DNA of 62,384 nucleotides, taken from positions 1 to 62,384 of the forward strand of contig JAJYTH010000007.1 in assembly GCA_021793175.1 (NCBI GenBank), given 5' to 3'. A program made the position numbers and the translations under genes. A model generated the notes under the pieces. The model saw only the letters and a program-made list of their open reading frames with translations. It was not told the origin of the DNA and ran no database searches. This document shows, one piece after another, positions 27,635-36,442 of this stretch (position 1 is its first letter; each line of letters opens with the position of its first letter). The DNA is from Actinomycetes bacterium. GTDB lineage: Bacteria; Actinomycetota; Actinomycetes; Mycobacteriales; Pseudonocardiaceae.

Positions 27635-28396
27635 CTAGTGGCCCACCGGAGCGGTGTCGTTGTCGCGGAGGGTTTCGAAGGTGACCAGGACAGCGCCGAC
27701 GAAGGCGATCGGCATGACGACGATGGCGGCGAGCGGAATCGCGCACAGCAAAGAAGCGGGTAGTCCCAGGCCGAGCGCCAGAGAACGCCGTTTGCTCAGC
27801 AGCGCGCGTCGTTGTTTGAGGTCCATCCCACGGCGGTAGAACGACACCGCGACCAGTTCGAGCGCGAGGAACCACGCGGTCACCAGCGCCATGAGCACCG
27901 GCACGACAGTCTGTCCGACCACGGGAATGAATCCCGCGATCAGCAGCGGCAACGTGAACAGCAGCGACCGCAGCATGAGCAGGACACCGTCTCGAAGCCC
28001 CACCCACAGCAACCACCACCACGACAACTCCACCTCGCTTGATGGACCGCCGAGATCGTCTTCCACCTTCTCCGCGATGTGCTCGTAGAACGGGCCGCCC
28101 ACGGCCAACGTCAGCGCTGTGAAACCGGTGAGTCCGACCACCAACGCCGTACCGATCAGCGCGACACCCGCCGCGATCCGGATCGCCGTGCGCCAGCCTT
28201 CCGCCCAGTCGTCCGCGAACGGCGTGATCCACGCCGCGAGGTCGCCGCTCCAGTAGACCAGCGCGACCATTCCACCGGCCAACAGCAAAGTGGTCAGTAA
28301 CGCCGGCAACATGCCGAGGAGCAACAATCGCGGCGACCGGAGCAGAATGCCCAGTCCACGCCCGAACAGCCGAACACCTCTGAAGAAGTCACGCAC
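27635..28396 (-). CDS. EI24/CysZ-like membrane protein
   Basis: This 253-residue protein has about five hydrophobic helices (LLLLGMLPALLTTLLLAGGMVALVY, IRIAAGVALIGTALVVGLTGFTALT, LFTLPLLIAGFIPVVG, VLMALVTAWFLALELVAVSF, ASLLCAIPLAAIVVMPIAFVGAV). The EI24 hallmarks GPFYEHIAEKVE and MDLKQRRALLSKRRSLALGLG are present. The related CysZ carries sulfate, but no sulfur genes lie here, so transport is unproven. The GTG at 28394-28396 has only a weak ribosome site. It is convergent with jetD and has no obvious tie to it. Confidence 0.82.
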   Translation of the reverse strand: MRDFFRGVRLFGRGLGILLRSPRLLLLGMLPALLTTLLLAGGMVALVYWSGDLAAWITPFADDWAEGWRTAIRIAAGVALIGTALVVGLTGFTALTLAVGGPFYEHIAEKVEDDLGGPSSEVELSWWWLLWVGLRDGVLLMLRSLLFTLPLLIAGFIPVVGQTVVPVLMALVTAWFLALELVAVSFYRRGMDLKQRRALLSKRRSLALGLGLPASLLCAIPLAAIVVMPIAFVGAVLVTFETLRDNDTAPVGH

Positions 28397-28516
28397 GGGT
28401 TACTTCTATCAGCGGACGTGATCAACTCCTCCGGCGGCCCGGGTTCGATGATCGATTCGGTGCGAGAAACACCGGAAGGCAGGGACAAGCGCTCACAAGT
28501 CCGACCGCACATGGGC

Positions 28517-28565
28517 GAAGGCCGAGCGCATCGAAGTGGTACCGACCTCTATACGCTCGGCCTTC
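28517..28565 (-). terminator. Hairpin terminator of the acx-BKACE operon
   Basis: GAAGGCCGAGCG (28517-28528) pairs perfectly with CGCTCGGCCTTC (28554-28565), a 12-bp stem with a 25-base loop, 20 bp after the BKACE stop. Confidence 0.75.
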
Positions 28566-28584
28566 CCGTATGTCGACGTGCGGT

Positions 28585-29469
28585 TCAGCGGGACTTGAGG
28601 TCCAGTATCTCCCGGGCCTCGTCGGGCGTCGCCACCCGCGACCCCAGATTGTGGATCAAGTCGACCGCGCGTGTGACCAGCTGTTCGTTGGTGGCCTTGA
28701 CGCCTTTGGAGAGATAGAGGTTGTCCTCCAGGCCGACTCGGACGTGGCCGCCCAACAGCACCGACTGCGCCACCCACGGCATCTGCATCCTGCCGAGCGC
28801 AAACGCCGCCCACTGCGCCCCTTCGGGAAGCCGGTTGACCATCGCCTGCAGATGCAACGGGTCGGCCGGCGCGCCGTAGGGGATGTCCATGCACAGCTGG
28901 AACAACGGCGGCGGGTCGACGAGCCCTTCTTCGACGAGTTTGCTGGCGAACCACAGCTGCCCGGTGTCGAAGATCTCCATCTCGGGTTTGACGCCGAGTT
29001 CCTGGATCCGTCGCGCGCCCTTACGCAGCATGTCGGGGGTGCTGACGTAGATTTGGTTGCCCTCGCCGAAGTTCAGCGTGCCGCAGTCCAGCGTGCAGAT
29101 GTCGGGGTCCAGCTCCTCGACGTGCGGCAGGCGCTCGTAGGCATTCACCAGGTCGGTGCCCTCGACCGGCTTCAGCGGATCCTCGTCGTCGATCACCAGG
29201 TCGCCGCCCATGCCCGCGGTCAGGTTGAGTACGACGTCGACGTCCGACGCGCGGATGCGCTCCACGGTCTCGCGGTACAGGTTCACGTCACGTGATCCCT
29301 GGCCGGTGTCCGGGTCGCGAACGTGGATGTGCACGACGGCGGCCCCTGCCCGCGCGGCGGCGATCGCCGAGTCGGCGATCTGCTCGGGCGTCACCGGGAC
29401 GTGCTCGCTTTTGCCCACGGTGTCGCCCGCACCGGTGACGGCACACGTGATGATCACGTTCTCGTTCAC
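28585..29469 (-). CDS. Beta-keto acid cleavage enzyme (BKACE, DUF849 family)
   Basis: This 294-residue TIM-barrel enzyme condenses a beta-keto acid with acetyl-CoA to give acetoacetate and a new acyl-CoA. Zinc ligands His47 and His49 lie in VVHIHVRDP; other family blocks are [50 protein letters not shown] and the late [14 protein letters not shown] with the third ligand Glu. The GTG at 29467-29469 has GAGGAG six bases upstream. The gene starts 33 bp after acxC, so it is the fourth gene of the acetone carboxylase operon. In carnitine catabolism the family cleaves dehydrocarnitine; here the context points to beta-keto acids made by ketone carboxylation. Confidence 0.92.
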   Translation of the reverse strand: MNENVIITCAVTGAGDTVGKSEHVPVTPEQIADSAIAAARAGAAVVHIHVRDPDTGQGSRDVNLYRETVERIRASDVDVVLNLTAGMGGDLVIDDEDPLKPVEGTDLVNAYERLPHVEELDPDICTLDCGTLNFGEGNQIYVSTPDMLRKGARRIQELGVKPEMEIFDTGQLWFASKLVEEGLVDPPPLFQLCMDIPYGAPADPLHLQAMVNRLPEGAQWAAFALGRMQMPWVAQSVLLGGHVRVGLEDNLYLSKGVKATNEQLVTRAVDLIHNLGSRVATPDEAREILDLKSR

Positions 29470-29502
29470 GGTAACTCCTCTGTCGAAACGAAAGCCCGGT
29501 GC

Positions 29503-30000
29503 CTACGCCTGCTCGGGCAGTGGGCGCTTGAGCCAATCCCGGTAGAACGCCTCCAAATCGGGCAGGAAGTCGAACACGACCGGGAACCCCGGTGGAGCGG
29601 CCTCGACCTCCAACAACGTGTAGCAGCCGGGGCACATGAACTCGCGGAGCTCCATCCATTCCGGATCGCAGGCATAACGGCCCGGGTAGATCTCCTCGAT
29701 GCTCTCCCGGTCACCGCGAACCCGTACCAGGGCGTTCAGCTTCCAGTTCTCTCGGTAGTCGCCGAACTCGTGCCCGCAGTCGCACTTGACGACCCGCCCG
29801 TGCGCGGCCTGCACGATGTAGAGGTGTTCCCCGATGGGAAGCAGGATCTGCTCGGACCACGGGACGCGTTCCTGCAGGATCTGCAGGTAGGTCTCGAACC
29901 GGTCGTCGTCCTTATACGAACTCATGATCGACTTGGTGGCCGGCCAGGGCAGTGTCCCGTCGATCAGATCCTGGATCGTTTTCTTGTCGTAGCTTGTCAC
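29503..30000 (-). CDS. acxC: Acetone carboxylase gamma subunit
   Basis: This 165-residue protein belongs to the Acetone_carb_G family. It starts TSYDKKTIQDLIDGTLPW, then RFETYLQILQERVPW, a zinc-knuckle-like CDCGHEFGDYRENWKLNALVRVRGD and FMCPGCYTLLEVEAAPPG, and ends FLPDLEAFYRDWL. This family is specific to acetone carboxylases and so identifies the operon better than the two hydantoinase-like subunits do. The GTG at 29998-30000 is chosen to match the family N-terminus; its ribosome site is weak. The product forms an alpha2beta2gamma2 complex with the two upstream gene products. Confidence 0.93.
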   Translation of the reverse strand: MTSYDKKTIQDLIDGTLPWPATKSIMSSYKDDDRFETYLQILQERVPWSEQILLPIGEHLYIVQAAHGRVVKCDCGHEFGDYRENWKLNALVRVRGDRESIEEIYPGRYACDPEWMELREFMCPGCYTLLEVEAAPPGFPVVFDFLPDLEAFYRDWLKRPLPEQA

Positions 30001-30088
30001 CTGCTGGTCCAATCTGTGGGAAGGAACAGGGAGCCGGGGTGGTGTGCGGGAGTCGGCGTGCTCGCCGCACACCACCCGGATCAGCGGT

Positions 30089-32299
30089 TCAGCGCCCCTT
30101 CGGCGGTGTGAACTCGAAGTCGGAAGGCAAGTTCCAGAATTCACGGAATTCCTGGGTGAACCGGGCCGAGTTGGCCATGCTGTCGCGGTACATCTCCTGG
30201 ACCTCGGGAGCGAAGTCCTGGGCGAGTACCCGCTCGCGGTCCTGTTCGACCCACTGCCGCACAGGCACCGCGTGTGTCCTGCGGTCTCGCTGGATCCGCT
30301 CGCGCCTGGCGATGGTGGCTTCCCGGTCGACGCGGCAGCCGTCGGAGTCCGACTCCACCACGACGCCGTACACGGCCTTGGCCGAGTCGGCGGTGACATA
30401 GCCGTTGGCGACATCACGAGCCACCGAATCCGGGTCACGCTCCAGCGGGTCACCGTAGCCGCCGCCACCGTTGTAGGAGTGGGCGAACAGGTCGCCTTCA
30501 CGCAACGGTTCGGCGAGGTAGGGACCTTCGATGACCTTGACATCGCCGCCCGCGTACTTCTCGATGTCCGTCTCGTAGGGGTCCGTGCCGAGCGAGTGCG
30601 GCAGCCGGACGCTCTTGCTCGTCAGCTCCTTCAGGTCGGTGTCGTGTGCCGCGTAGTGCAGCTGCACGGTCGGGGCGGGGTAGCCACCGCACATTCCGGC
30701 GTTGTCGAAAACGCGGCTGGAGTGTTCCGAGGTGGCGATGATCAGCTGCGGGGTCTTGTTCACCAGCCACAGCGACTCGAATCCCGCACCGCCACGGTAC
30801 TTACCGAAGCCACCGGAGTTGGCGCTGATGGTGCGACCGAGGTAGAGCATGGGCATGTCCTGTTCCCAGATCTCCATGTTGCCCATGTCGGATTCCGGGT
30901 TCCAGCCCACGTAGGCGGTGTCCAGCCCGTCCTTGATACCCATCGCACCACTTCCGGCCGCGGCACATTCGAACAGCGCGATACCGAACCGGGTGCCGTA
31001 CTGGCTCTGCCCGCCCATCTCGATCATCGGACTGTTCACCTGTCCGACGAACACTTCCTCCTTGTATCCGCGGCCGAGGAAACCTCGGCTCAGGAGTCGC
31101 TGGAAGACCCCGAAGGCGGGCAGAAGCAGCGCCCACGACGTAGCGGTGGCCAAGGACTCGTCCGTCGGATTCGTCCAGGTCCCCTCCGGCAGGTTCATGT
31201 CCGTAGCGAGCCACGCACCGTCGTTGACCTTGCCGTCGTAGTTCATGCTCTGCGTCAACGTGACGAAGAAGCCACCGTCCATTCCGGCCGGTGTGCAGTT
31301 CATCGAGTGGTAGCCCGAGGAGTTGGTGCCGTCGAAGTCCAGGTGGATCTTCCCTTCGGCGGAGATCTCCATCTCCATCGGGATCGCGTACAGCCAGTTC
31401 TTGTTGCCCATGGGCAACACACCCTGCTTGCCCTCGGTCACGTGCCCGAAGAACGTGTGCCCCCGATAGCGTCCCGGAACGGTCAACTGGCGCACACGTG
31501 CGAGCTGGGCCCGCCGTCCCTCCTCGATGAACTCCTTGGTCGCCCTCTTGTAGTAGTCCAGCCCGACCTGGTCGATCAGCTCCAGAAGCTGGTCTCGGAC
31601 CTCGAGGCACGCCGCGACCTTGGCCTTCTCGTCGAGCACCCAGTAGATGGGCATGCGCAGGTTGCGTTCGAGGCGGATGAGGTAGTCACGACGCAGCTCG
31701 TCGTTCTCACCGACCTTCTCGGCGCAGACCATCAACCCCTCGGTGTAGCGCTCCTGAGCCAGCGCGACGTCGCCGCCGGGAGTGATCCCACCGACCTCCA
31801 GTTCGTGGCACACGGCGGCGGCCCAGCCGATCAACTCGTCGTCGTAGAAGATCGGGATCACGTCGATGACGTCGGGGGCTTGCACCGTGCCGATGAAGGC
31901 GTCGTTGTTGGCGAAGATGTCCCCCGGGCGGATTCCCGGCGCCTTCTCGTAGTCGTTCTGGATCATCCACTTGATGAACCGGCTCGCAGTGTGGACGTGC
32001 ACCATGATGCCGGTGGACAAGGCGATCGCGTCGCCTTCCGGCGTGTAGAGCGCGACCACGCTCTCGCCCACCTCGCGGACACCGGGCGATGCGGAGATCC
32101 GTTTGGCCATCTCGCGAGCGGAGACGACCATCGACCGGAGCTTGATGTGCAAGCTCTCGTACTTCAGCGGGTCCTCGTCACGAAGATCCAATTTGTCCAG
32201 TCCGGCATAGTGGCCGGTCTCCTGGAACAGCCGGTCGCTGGCGAGAAGCTGGTCTTTCAGTGGGGTCGCGGTGGTCTCTGTCATCTGACTAGCGGACAT
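30089..32299 (-). CDS. acxB: Acetone carboxylase alpha subunit (hydantoinase B-like)
   Basis: This 736-residue protein is of the HyuB/AcxB type: REMAKRISASPGVREVGE, LSTGIMVHVHTASRF, GDIFANNDAFIGTVQAPDV, IHLDFDGTNSSGYHSMNCTPAG, and a C-terminal GGGGYGDPLERDPDSVARDVANGYV. Together with AcxA and AcxC it carboxylates acetone with bicarbonate and ATP to acetoacetate. The ATG at 32297-32299 has AAGGA about 9 bases upstream. It lies 33 bp after acxA and 88 bp before acxC. The length is near that of characterised alpha subunits (about 775). Confidence 0.93.
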   Translation of the reverse strand: MSASQMTETTATPLKDQLLASDRLFQETGHYAGLDKLDLRDEDPLKYESLHIKLRSMVVSAREMAKRISASPGVREVGESVVALYTPEGDAIALSTGIMVHVHTASRFIKWMIQNDYEKAPGIRPGDIFANNDAFIGTVQAPDVIDVIPIFYDDELIGWAAAVCHELEVGGITPGGDVALAQERYTEGLMVCAEKVGENDELRRDYLIRLERNLRMPIYWVLDEKAKVAACLEVRDQLLELIDQVGLDYYKRATKEFIEEGRRAQLARVRQLTVPGRYRGHTFFGHVTEGKQGVLPMGNKNWLYAIPMEMEISAEGKIHLDFDGTNSSGYHSMNCTPAGMDGGFFVTLTQSMNYDGKVNDGAWLATDMNLPEGTWTNPTDESLATATSWALLLPAFGVFQRLLSRGFLGRGYKEEVFVGQVNSPMIEMGGQSQYGTRFGIALFECAAAGSGAMGIKDGLDTAYVGWNPESDMGNMEIWEQDMPMLYLGRTISANSGGFGKYRGGAGFESLWLVNKTPQLIIATSEHSSRVFDNAGMCGGYPAPTVQLHYAAHDTDLKELTSKSVRLPHSLGTDPYETDIEKYAGGDVKVIEGPYLAEPLREGDLFAHSYNGGGGYGDPLERDPDSVARDVANGYVTADSAKAVYGVVVESDSDGCRVDREATIARRERIQRDRRTHAVPVRQWVEQDRERVLAQDFAPEVQEMYRDSMANSARFTQEFREFWNLPSDFEFTPPKGR

Positions 32300-32332
32300 G
32301 GAGCCATCCTTGTTCTGTCGAAAAGTCGGTAC

Positions 32333-34471
32333 TCACGCGTGCTCGTAGTGCAGGATCGTCCACTCGTCGACCCACACCCGGTCGCCGGCGGGAATGACGA
32401 GAGTGGTCGCCGGATGCTCGATGACGGCGGGACCCTCGATCTCGTTCCCGGGGCGCAACAGGTCCATCTCCCACAGACGCGCCTCGTGCCATTCGCGGTT
32501 GTAGTACATGTTGCGGGTGCCCTTGAACGCCTCGCGGGACGCCTTCTTGCCTTCCAACGGCTGCCGCACCAACTTCGGCTTGATCTTGTCCACTTTGGCT
32601 ATCAAGCCCAGCTCGGTGACGCTGTGTCCCGCTTCGCGGTAGTGCGCGACAGCGCGGTTGATGGAGGTGTAGAGCCGCTCGAACTCGCCGACGAGCATGT
32701 CCAGACCGGAGTCCGTGGACAGCTGCTGCAGAGGGATCGGCACCTCCACGTCCTCCAGCTGCCCGGTGTAACGCATCATGGCGAACATCTCCAGCTGCAC
32801 GTCGGCGGGGTCATGGCCTTCCTCGGCCATTTCCCGACGCGCGGCGTCGGCGAGCGCTGCCCACACCGCGTCGATCTCCTCGATCACCTGCTTGCGGTGT
32901 TCGGCCGAGGCCTCCGGCGGGACTGTCAGCTGCACCGAGCGGCTGTAGCGGCGCAGGTAGTCGGCCGTGGTGCAGCCGAACGCCGAGAAGGCCGCCGCGA
33001 AGGGGAACGTGAGAATGTTCTTGAAGCCCAGTCCCCTGCTGTACTCGGCCATGTGCAGCGGGCCCGAGCCACCGTAGGCCATCAGCGAGTACTCGGACGG
33101 GTCGACGGCGCGGGCGGAGACCATCTGCCGGATGGCTTCCTTGGCGTCCATCTCCAGCAGGTTGGCCATGCCCTCAGCGGCTTCGTAGACGTCGATGTCG
33201 AGCGGGTCGGCCACCTTCTCCTGGAGCACGCGCTTGGCGCCCTCGATGTCGAGCTTCACCTTCCCGCCGAGGAAGTAGTCGGGGTTGAGCCGACCCATGA
33301 TCGCGTCGCAGTCGCAGACCGTCGGCTCGGTGCCCCCCATCCCGAACGCCACCGGCCCCGGCGACGATCCCGCGCTTTCCGGGCCGAGGCTGATCTTCTT
33401 GGTGAGCGGGTCGACCTTGATGATGGTTCCCGCACCGGCCCCGATGGTGTCCATCGCGATGGTCGGCAGGTTCAGCTTGAACCGCGCGAGGGTGGGCTCG
33501 TTCTCGATCGGCACATTGCCGCGTGTGATGGCGCTGATGTCGAAACTGGTGCCACCCATGTCGGTGACGACCACCGAGTCCGCGCCGATCACGTCACCGA
33601 TGTACTTGGCACCGAGGATCCCGCCGACGGGGCCGGAGATCATCGTTTCGTGCAGGCGCGGGTACCGCACGCCCGCCAGCCCTCCGTAGGACAGGACGGT
33701 CTGCACTCCGTAGCGGAAACCCTGCCCTTGCGCGGCTTCTTCCACACCGACGAGTTGCTCACGACTTTTGTCGGCAGCGTAGGCCTCGATGATGACGCTG
33801 TTCAATCGGGACTGCTCACGCACCACGGGACGTACCGCGGATGAGAGGTAAACGGGAATCTCGACACCGCGGTCGGCCAGCACCTTCTGCGCCACGTCCG
33901 CGATCTGGCGTTCGTGCTTGTCGTCCACATAGGAGAAGATGCAGCACACGCACAGAGCCTCGACATCCTGTTCGAGAAGCTCTTCGACCGCCTGCACAAC
34001 CTCGTGCTCATAAACCGGGATGGTTTCGTTACCGAATTGGTCGATACGTTCGGTGATCCCGCGAATACGGTTGCGAGGAACGAGCGGCTCGGGGTGAGCG
34101 TGCGTCACAGCGTGCAGCCGGTCCGGGTACGAGTACTCCGCCCAGGCCTGCAACCCCCGGCCCATCAGTACGGCGTCCTCCATGCCGCGGGTCACCAGGA
34201 GCCCTACGCGGCGGCCAGTACGGGACAGCAGGGTGTTGAGCATTCCCGTCCCGGAGTACAGCACCACCGACAACTTCTCAAAAGTGTCCTCTGAGGACAG
34301 ACCCCACTGCCGAGCCGCGTCGGCTGCGGACTCCAGAAAACCCTCCGACTCGTTACGCGGAGTCGTCGAGGCCTTGCCCACAGCAAAGCGTCCGTGCTCA
34401 TCGACGAGGAGCGTGTCGGTCATCGTTCCGCCCGCGTCGATGCCGAGTACGAGAGGTTGAAACTCGTTCAC
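32333..34471 (-). CDS. acxA: Acetone carboxylase beta subunit (hydantoinase A-like)
   Basis: This 712-residue ATP-using subunit is of the HyuA/AcxA type: LGIDAGGTMTDTLLVDEHG at the N-terminus, CCIFSYVDDKHE, VVTDMGGTSFDISAI near residue 300, IGAGAGTIIKVDPLTKKISLGPESAGSSPGP and AFGCTTADYLRRYSRSV. It activates acetone as an enol phosphate for carboxylation. The GTG at 34469-34471 with GGAAGG 7 bases upstream is chosen over a start 10 codons upstream. First gene of acxABC-BKACE. No sigma-54 activator of the AcxR type is adjacent; the divergent NCS1 gene shares its upstream region. Confidence 0.94.
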   Translation of the reverse strand: MNEFQPLVLGIDAGGTMTDTLLVDEHGRFAVGKASTTPRNESEGFLESAADAARQWGLSSEDTFEKLSVVLYSGTGMLNTLLSRTGRRVGLLVTRGMEDAVLMGRGLQAWAEYSYPDRLHAVTHAHPEPLVPRNRIRGITERIDQFGNETIPVYEHEVVQAVEELLEQDVEALCVCCIFSYVDDKHERQIADVAQKVLADRGVEIPVYLSSAVRPVVREQSRLNSVIIEAYAADKSREQLVGVEEAAQGQGFRYGVQTVLSYGGLAGVRYPRLHETMISGPVGGILGAKYIGDVIGADSVVVTDMGGTSFDISAITRGNVPIENEPTLARFKLNLPTIAMDTIGAGAGTIIKVDPLTKKISLGPESAGSSPGPVAFGMGGTEPTVCDCDAIMGRLNPDYFLGGKVKLDIEGAKRVLQEKVADPLDIDVYEAAEGMANLLEMDAKEAIRQMVSARAVDPSEYSLMAYGGSGPLHMAEYSRGLGFKNILTFPFAAAFSAFGCTTADYLRRYSRSVQLTVPPEASAEHRKQVIEEIDAVWAALADAARREMAEEGHDPADVQLEMFAMMRYTGQLEDVEVPIPLQQLSTDSGLDMLVGEFERLYTSINRAVAHYREAGHSVTELGLIAKVDKIKPKLVRQPLEGKKASREAFKGTRNMYYNREWHEARLWEMDLLRPGNEIEGPAVIEHPATTLVIPAGDRVWVDEWTILHYEHA

Positions 34472-34794
34472 CAGGCTTCCTTCCCTGCGTTCGCGCCACA
34501 CCAGCGACCGCTACGCGTTGCGTAGCCAGGTGCGAGTGAAACTATGGAACGCGTACGACACTGCCGGATGTTCTACGCACAGTCAAGGCAAGTCGTGGTG
34601 TTTGACGGCTCACGTTATGCGTACGTAACAACGAAAAAGTCGCCGCAAAAGCGAAAGAGATCACCTTGCAGTTGACGGTTCGCGTAATTTTTGACAGGTT
34701 CGCTAACCATTGCGCAGGCAGAATCCCTGTTTGCCGTGTGCGCACAGTCGCGTACAGCGCGATGGCCATCCTCGGTGCTCAACTCAAGGATGTG
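34472..34794. promoter_or_regulatory. Divergent control region acxA / NCS1 transporter
   Basis: This 323-bp stretch has no supported gene and is AT-richer than the flanks. It carries the imperfect inverted repeat GTTATGCGTACGTAAC (about 34614-34629), with GTTA/TAAC ends and a GTACG core. TTGACA at 34691-34696 could be a -35 for the plus-strand genes, but no good -10 sits 17 bp on. Control by the nearby Lrp-family protein is possible. Confidence 0.4.
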
Positions 34795-34947
34795 ATGCTT
34801 GTGAGTCAAGACGAGACAGTGTTGGCCGAACTCTCCGCGCTCGATACCGCACCCGTCGGCAAGGAGTTCAACCGAGCCGACTACGTACTTCTCCTTGTCC
34901 TCGGTGTCGTGATCCCTGCGGTTCTCTTGGCTTGGGGTTGGTTGTGA
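34795..34947 (+). CDS. Tiny single-span membrane protein upstream of the NCS1 transporter
   Basis: This 50-residue protein has an acidic N-terminal part (SQDETVLAELSALDTAPVGKEFNRADY) and one membrane helix (VLLLVLGVVIPAVLLAWGWL) at the C-terminus. AAGGA lies 4 bases before ATG 34795 and 10 bases before the in-frame GTG 34801, either of which may be used. Its TGA overlaps the GTG start of the transporter (GTGA), so the two are translationally coupled. This arrangement resembles small subunits of two-part solute:sodium symporters, but I do not recognise the family. Confidence 0.65.
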   Translation: MLVSQDETVLAELSALDTAPVGKEFNRADYVLLLVLGVVIPAVLLAWGWL

Positions 34948-36386
34948 CTTCTTCACAAACCAGAATTAAGATTCCGAAATCCAGCCTGCCGCTGCCGTTG
35001 AAGGAGCGGAACTGGAACGGGTTCGTCCTCGGCGCGGTCTGTACGACTGCGGGGATCGCCACCTGGTCCTTCGTCGTCGGTGGAACGTCCGCCAGCTACC
35101 TCGACGCCAAGATGGGTGTGGCGGCGATGTTGGCGGGAGGACTGATCGGACAGTTCCTTATCAGCCTCGCCACGATTCCCCCGAGCACGAAGTTCGGCAT
35201 CGAGACGGTGATCTCCACCAAACCGCAGCTCGGCTCGCGCGGCAGTTATCTCGCGCTGTTCATGCAGTACTGCACCGCACTCGGCTGGAACTGCGTACTC
35301 ATGCTCTTCTTCGGCCGGTCGGCTGCCTCCATTTTGGAGATTCTCGGGCTCATCAGCGCAGAAGCCAAAGCCGGATGGGCTACCGGAATCTCCGCCGCCG
35401 GTGTGGTATTAGTCTGGCTGATGGTGAGCCGCGGCGCGAACTCACTACAGAAAGTGGGTCCCGTCGTCGCTATCTCGATCTCGTTGATGGCCGTGTGGCT
35501 CCTGGTGCTGCTACTCCAGGACTACGGCATCTCCGAGATCTCGGCGGCAGAACCCCTCGCTCCGACGTCCGACGAGCTACTCAACTACACCTCGGTCGTC
35601 GAGTTGCTCATCGTGAGCACCTGGGGCTGGTGGTCCTACATGGGCGGAATGGTGCGCATGGTCGACAGCGCCCGCAAAGCCATACTTCCGTCCATGCTCG
35701 GCCTGGGTGTCGCCTGGGTCCTGGTCGCCGCTATCAGTCTGTATTCCACTTTGGTCACAGGAGAACCGGATCCGGCAGTGTGGGCTCCCATGATCGCCGG
35801 CGAGGTGGGTGGCATCGCCGTACTGCTCTTCATCGCGTTCGCCAACTTGGGCTCGACGCTGGTGGGAGCGTTCGTCGCATCGTTGGGTGTCTCTCAGATT
35901 CCCAAGGTGGGTGGCACACTGTCCTGGCGGGTCATCAGCGGGCTGGTGCTGTTGCCCATGCTGCTGGTCAGCCTGTTCTTCGCGGAGCCGTTCTCCAACA
36001 ACGTCGACCAGTTCATGGCCTTCATCGGCCTGATGATCGCGCCGATGGTGGGCATCCAGATCGCCGACTGGCATGTGTTGCGGCGCGGCAAAACCCTTCG
36101 GGTTTCAGGGCTGTACCAGCAGAGTCAGGCGTCGTGCTATTGGTATCTCGGTGGCTTCAACCCCGCCGGGATCATCGCTTTGGCGCTGGGCAGCGTCACC
36201 TACCAGTTGCTGCTGGACCCGGTCACCTACGAGCCCCGATCGTCCCTGTTCAAGTACGTGACCGCGTCGCTGCCCGCGCTGGTCGTAGCGGCGGTGGTGT
36301 ACTCGCTGCTGTCGATGCTGTGGCGAGGAAGACTGAACCCTGCGAGAGCGGACACCCAGCTGGACGAGACTCCGCGGTCCGGCTGA
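34944..36386 (+). CDS. NCS1-family permease (cytosine/purine/allantoin type)
   Basis: This 480-residue protein has 11-12 membrane helices and the NCS1 opening NWNGFVLGAVCTTAGIATWSFVVGG, then AMLAGGLIGQFLISLATIPPSTKFGIETV, RGSYLALFMQYCTALGWNC and TWGWWSYMGGMVRMVDSARKA. It imports a small polar molecule with protons or sodium; usual substrates are nucleobases, hydantoins or allantoin. GTG 34944 overlaps the stop of the small membrane protein. It is divergent from the acxABC operon and convergent with the Lrp regulator. The cargo could be linked to the acx pathway or not; sequence cannot tell. Confidence 0.87.
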   Translation: MTSSQTRIKIPKSSLPLPLKERNWNGFVLGAVCTTAGIATWSFVVGGTSASYLDAKMGVAAMLAGGLIGQFLISLATIPPSTKFGIETVISTKPQLGSRGSYLALFMQYCTALGWNCVLMLFFGRSAASILEILGLISAEAKAGWATGISAAGVVLVWLMVSRGANSLQKVGPVVAISISLMAVWLLVLLLQDYGISEISAAEPLAPTSDELLNYTSVVELLIVSTWGWWSYMGGMVRMVDSARKAILPSMLGLGVAWVLVAAISLYSTLVTGEPDPAVWAPMIAGEVGGIAVLLFIAFANLGSTLVGAFVASLGVSQIPKVGGTLSWRVISGLVLLPMLLVSLFFAEPFSNNVDQFMAFIGLMIAPMVGIQIADWHVLRRGKTLRVSGLYQQSQASCYWYLGGFNPAGIIALALGSVTYQLLLDPVTYEPRSSLFKYVTASLPALVVAAVVYSLLSMLWRGRLNPARADTQLDETPRSG

Positions 36387-36405
36387 TCAGCGATCGGTGA
36401 ACCGA

Positions 36406-36442
36406 GTGGGCCTGCGGGCTGGGATCAAGCCTGCAGGCCCAC
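36406..36442. terminator. Bidirectional hairpin overlapping the lrp 3' end
   Basis: GTGGGCCTGC (36406-36415) pairs perfectly with GCAGGCCCAC (36433-36442). The stem lies partly inside the last codons of the Lrp gene. Confidence 0.65.

Noticed and set aside
30044-33844. A very long open frame on the plus strand (more than 1,200 codons)
   Set aside because: It is antisense to acxA and acxB, which are certain; the frame is open only because of high GC third positions.
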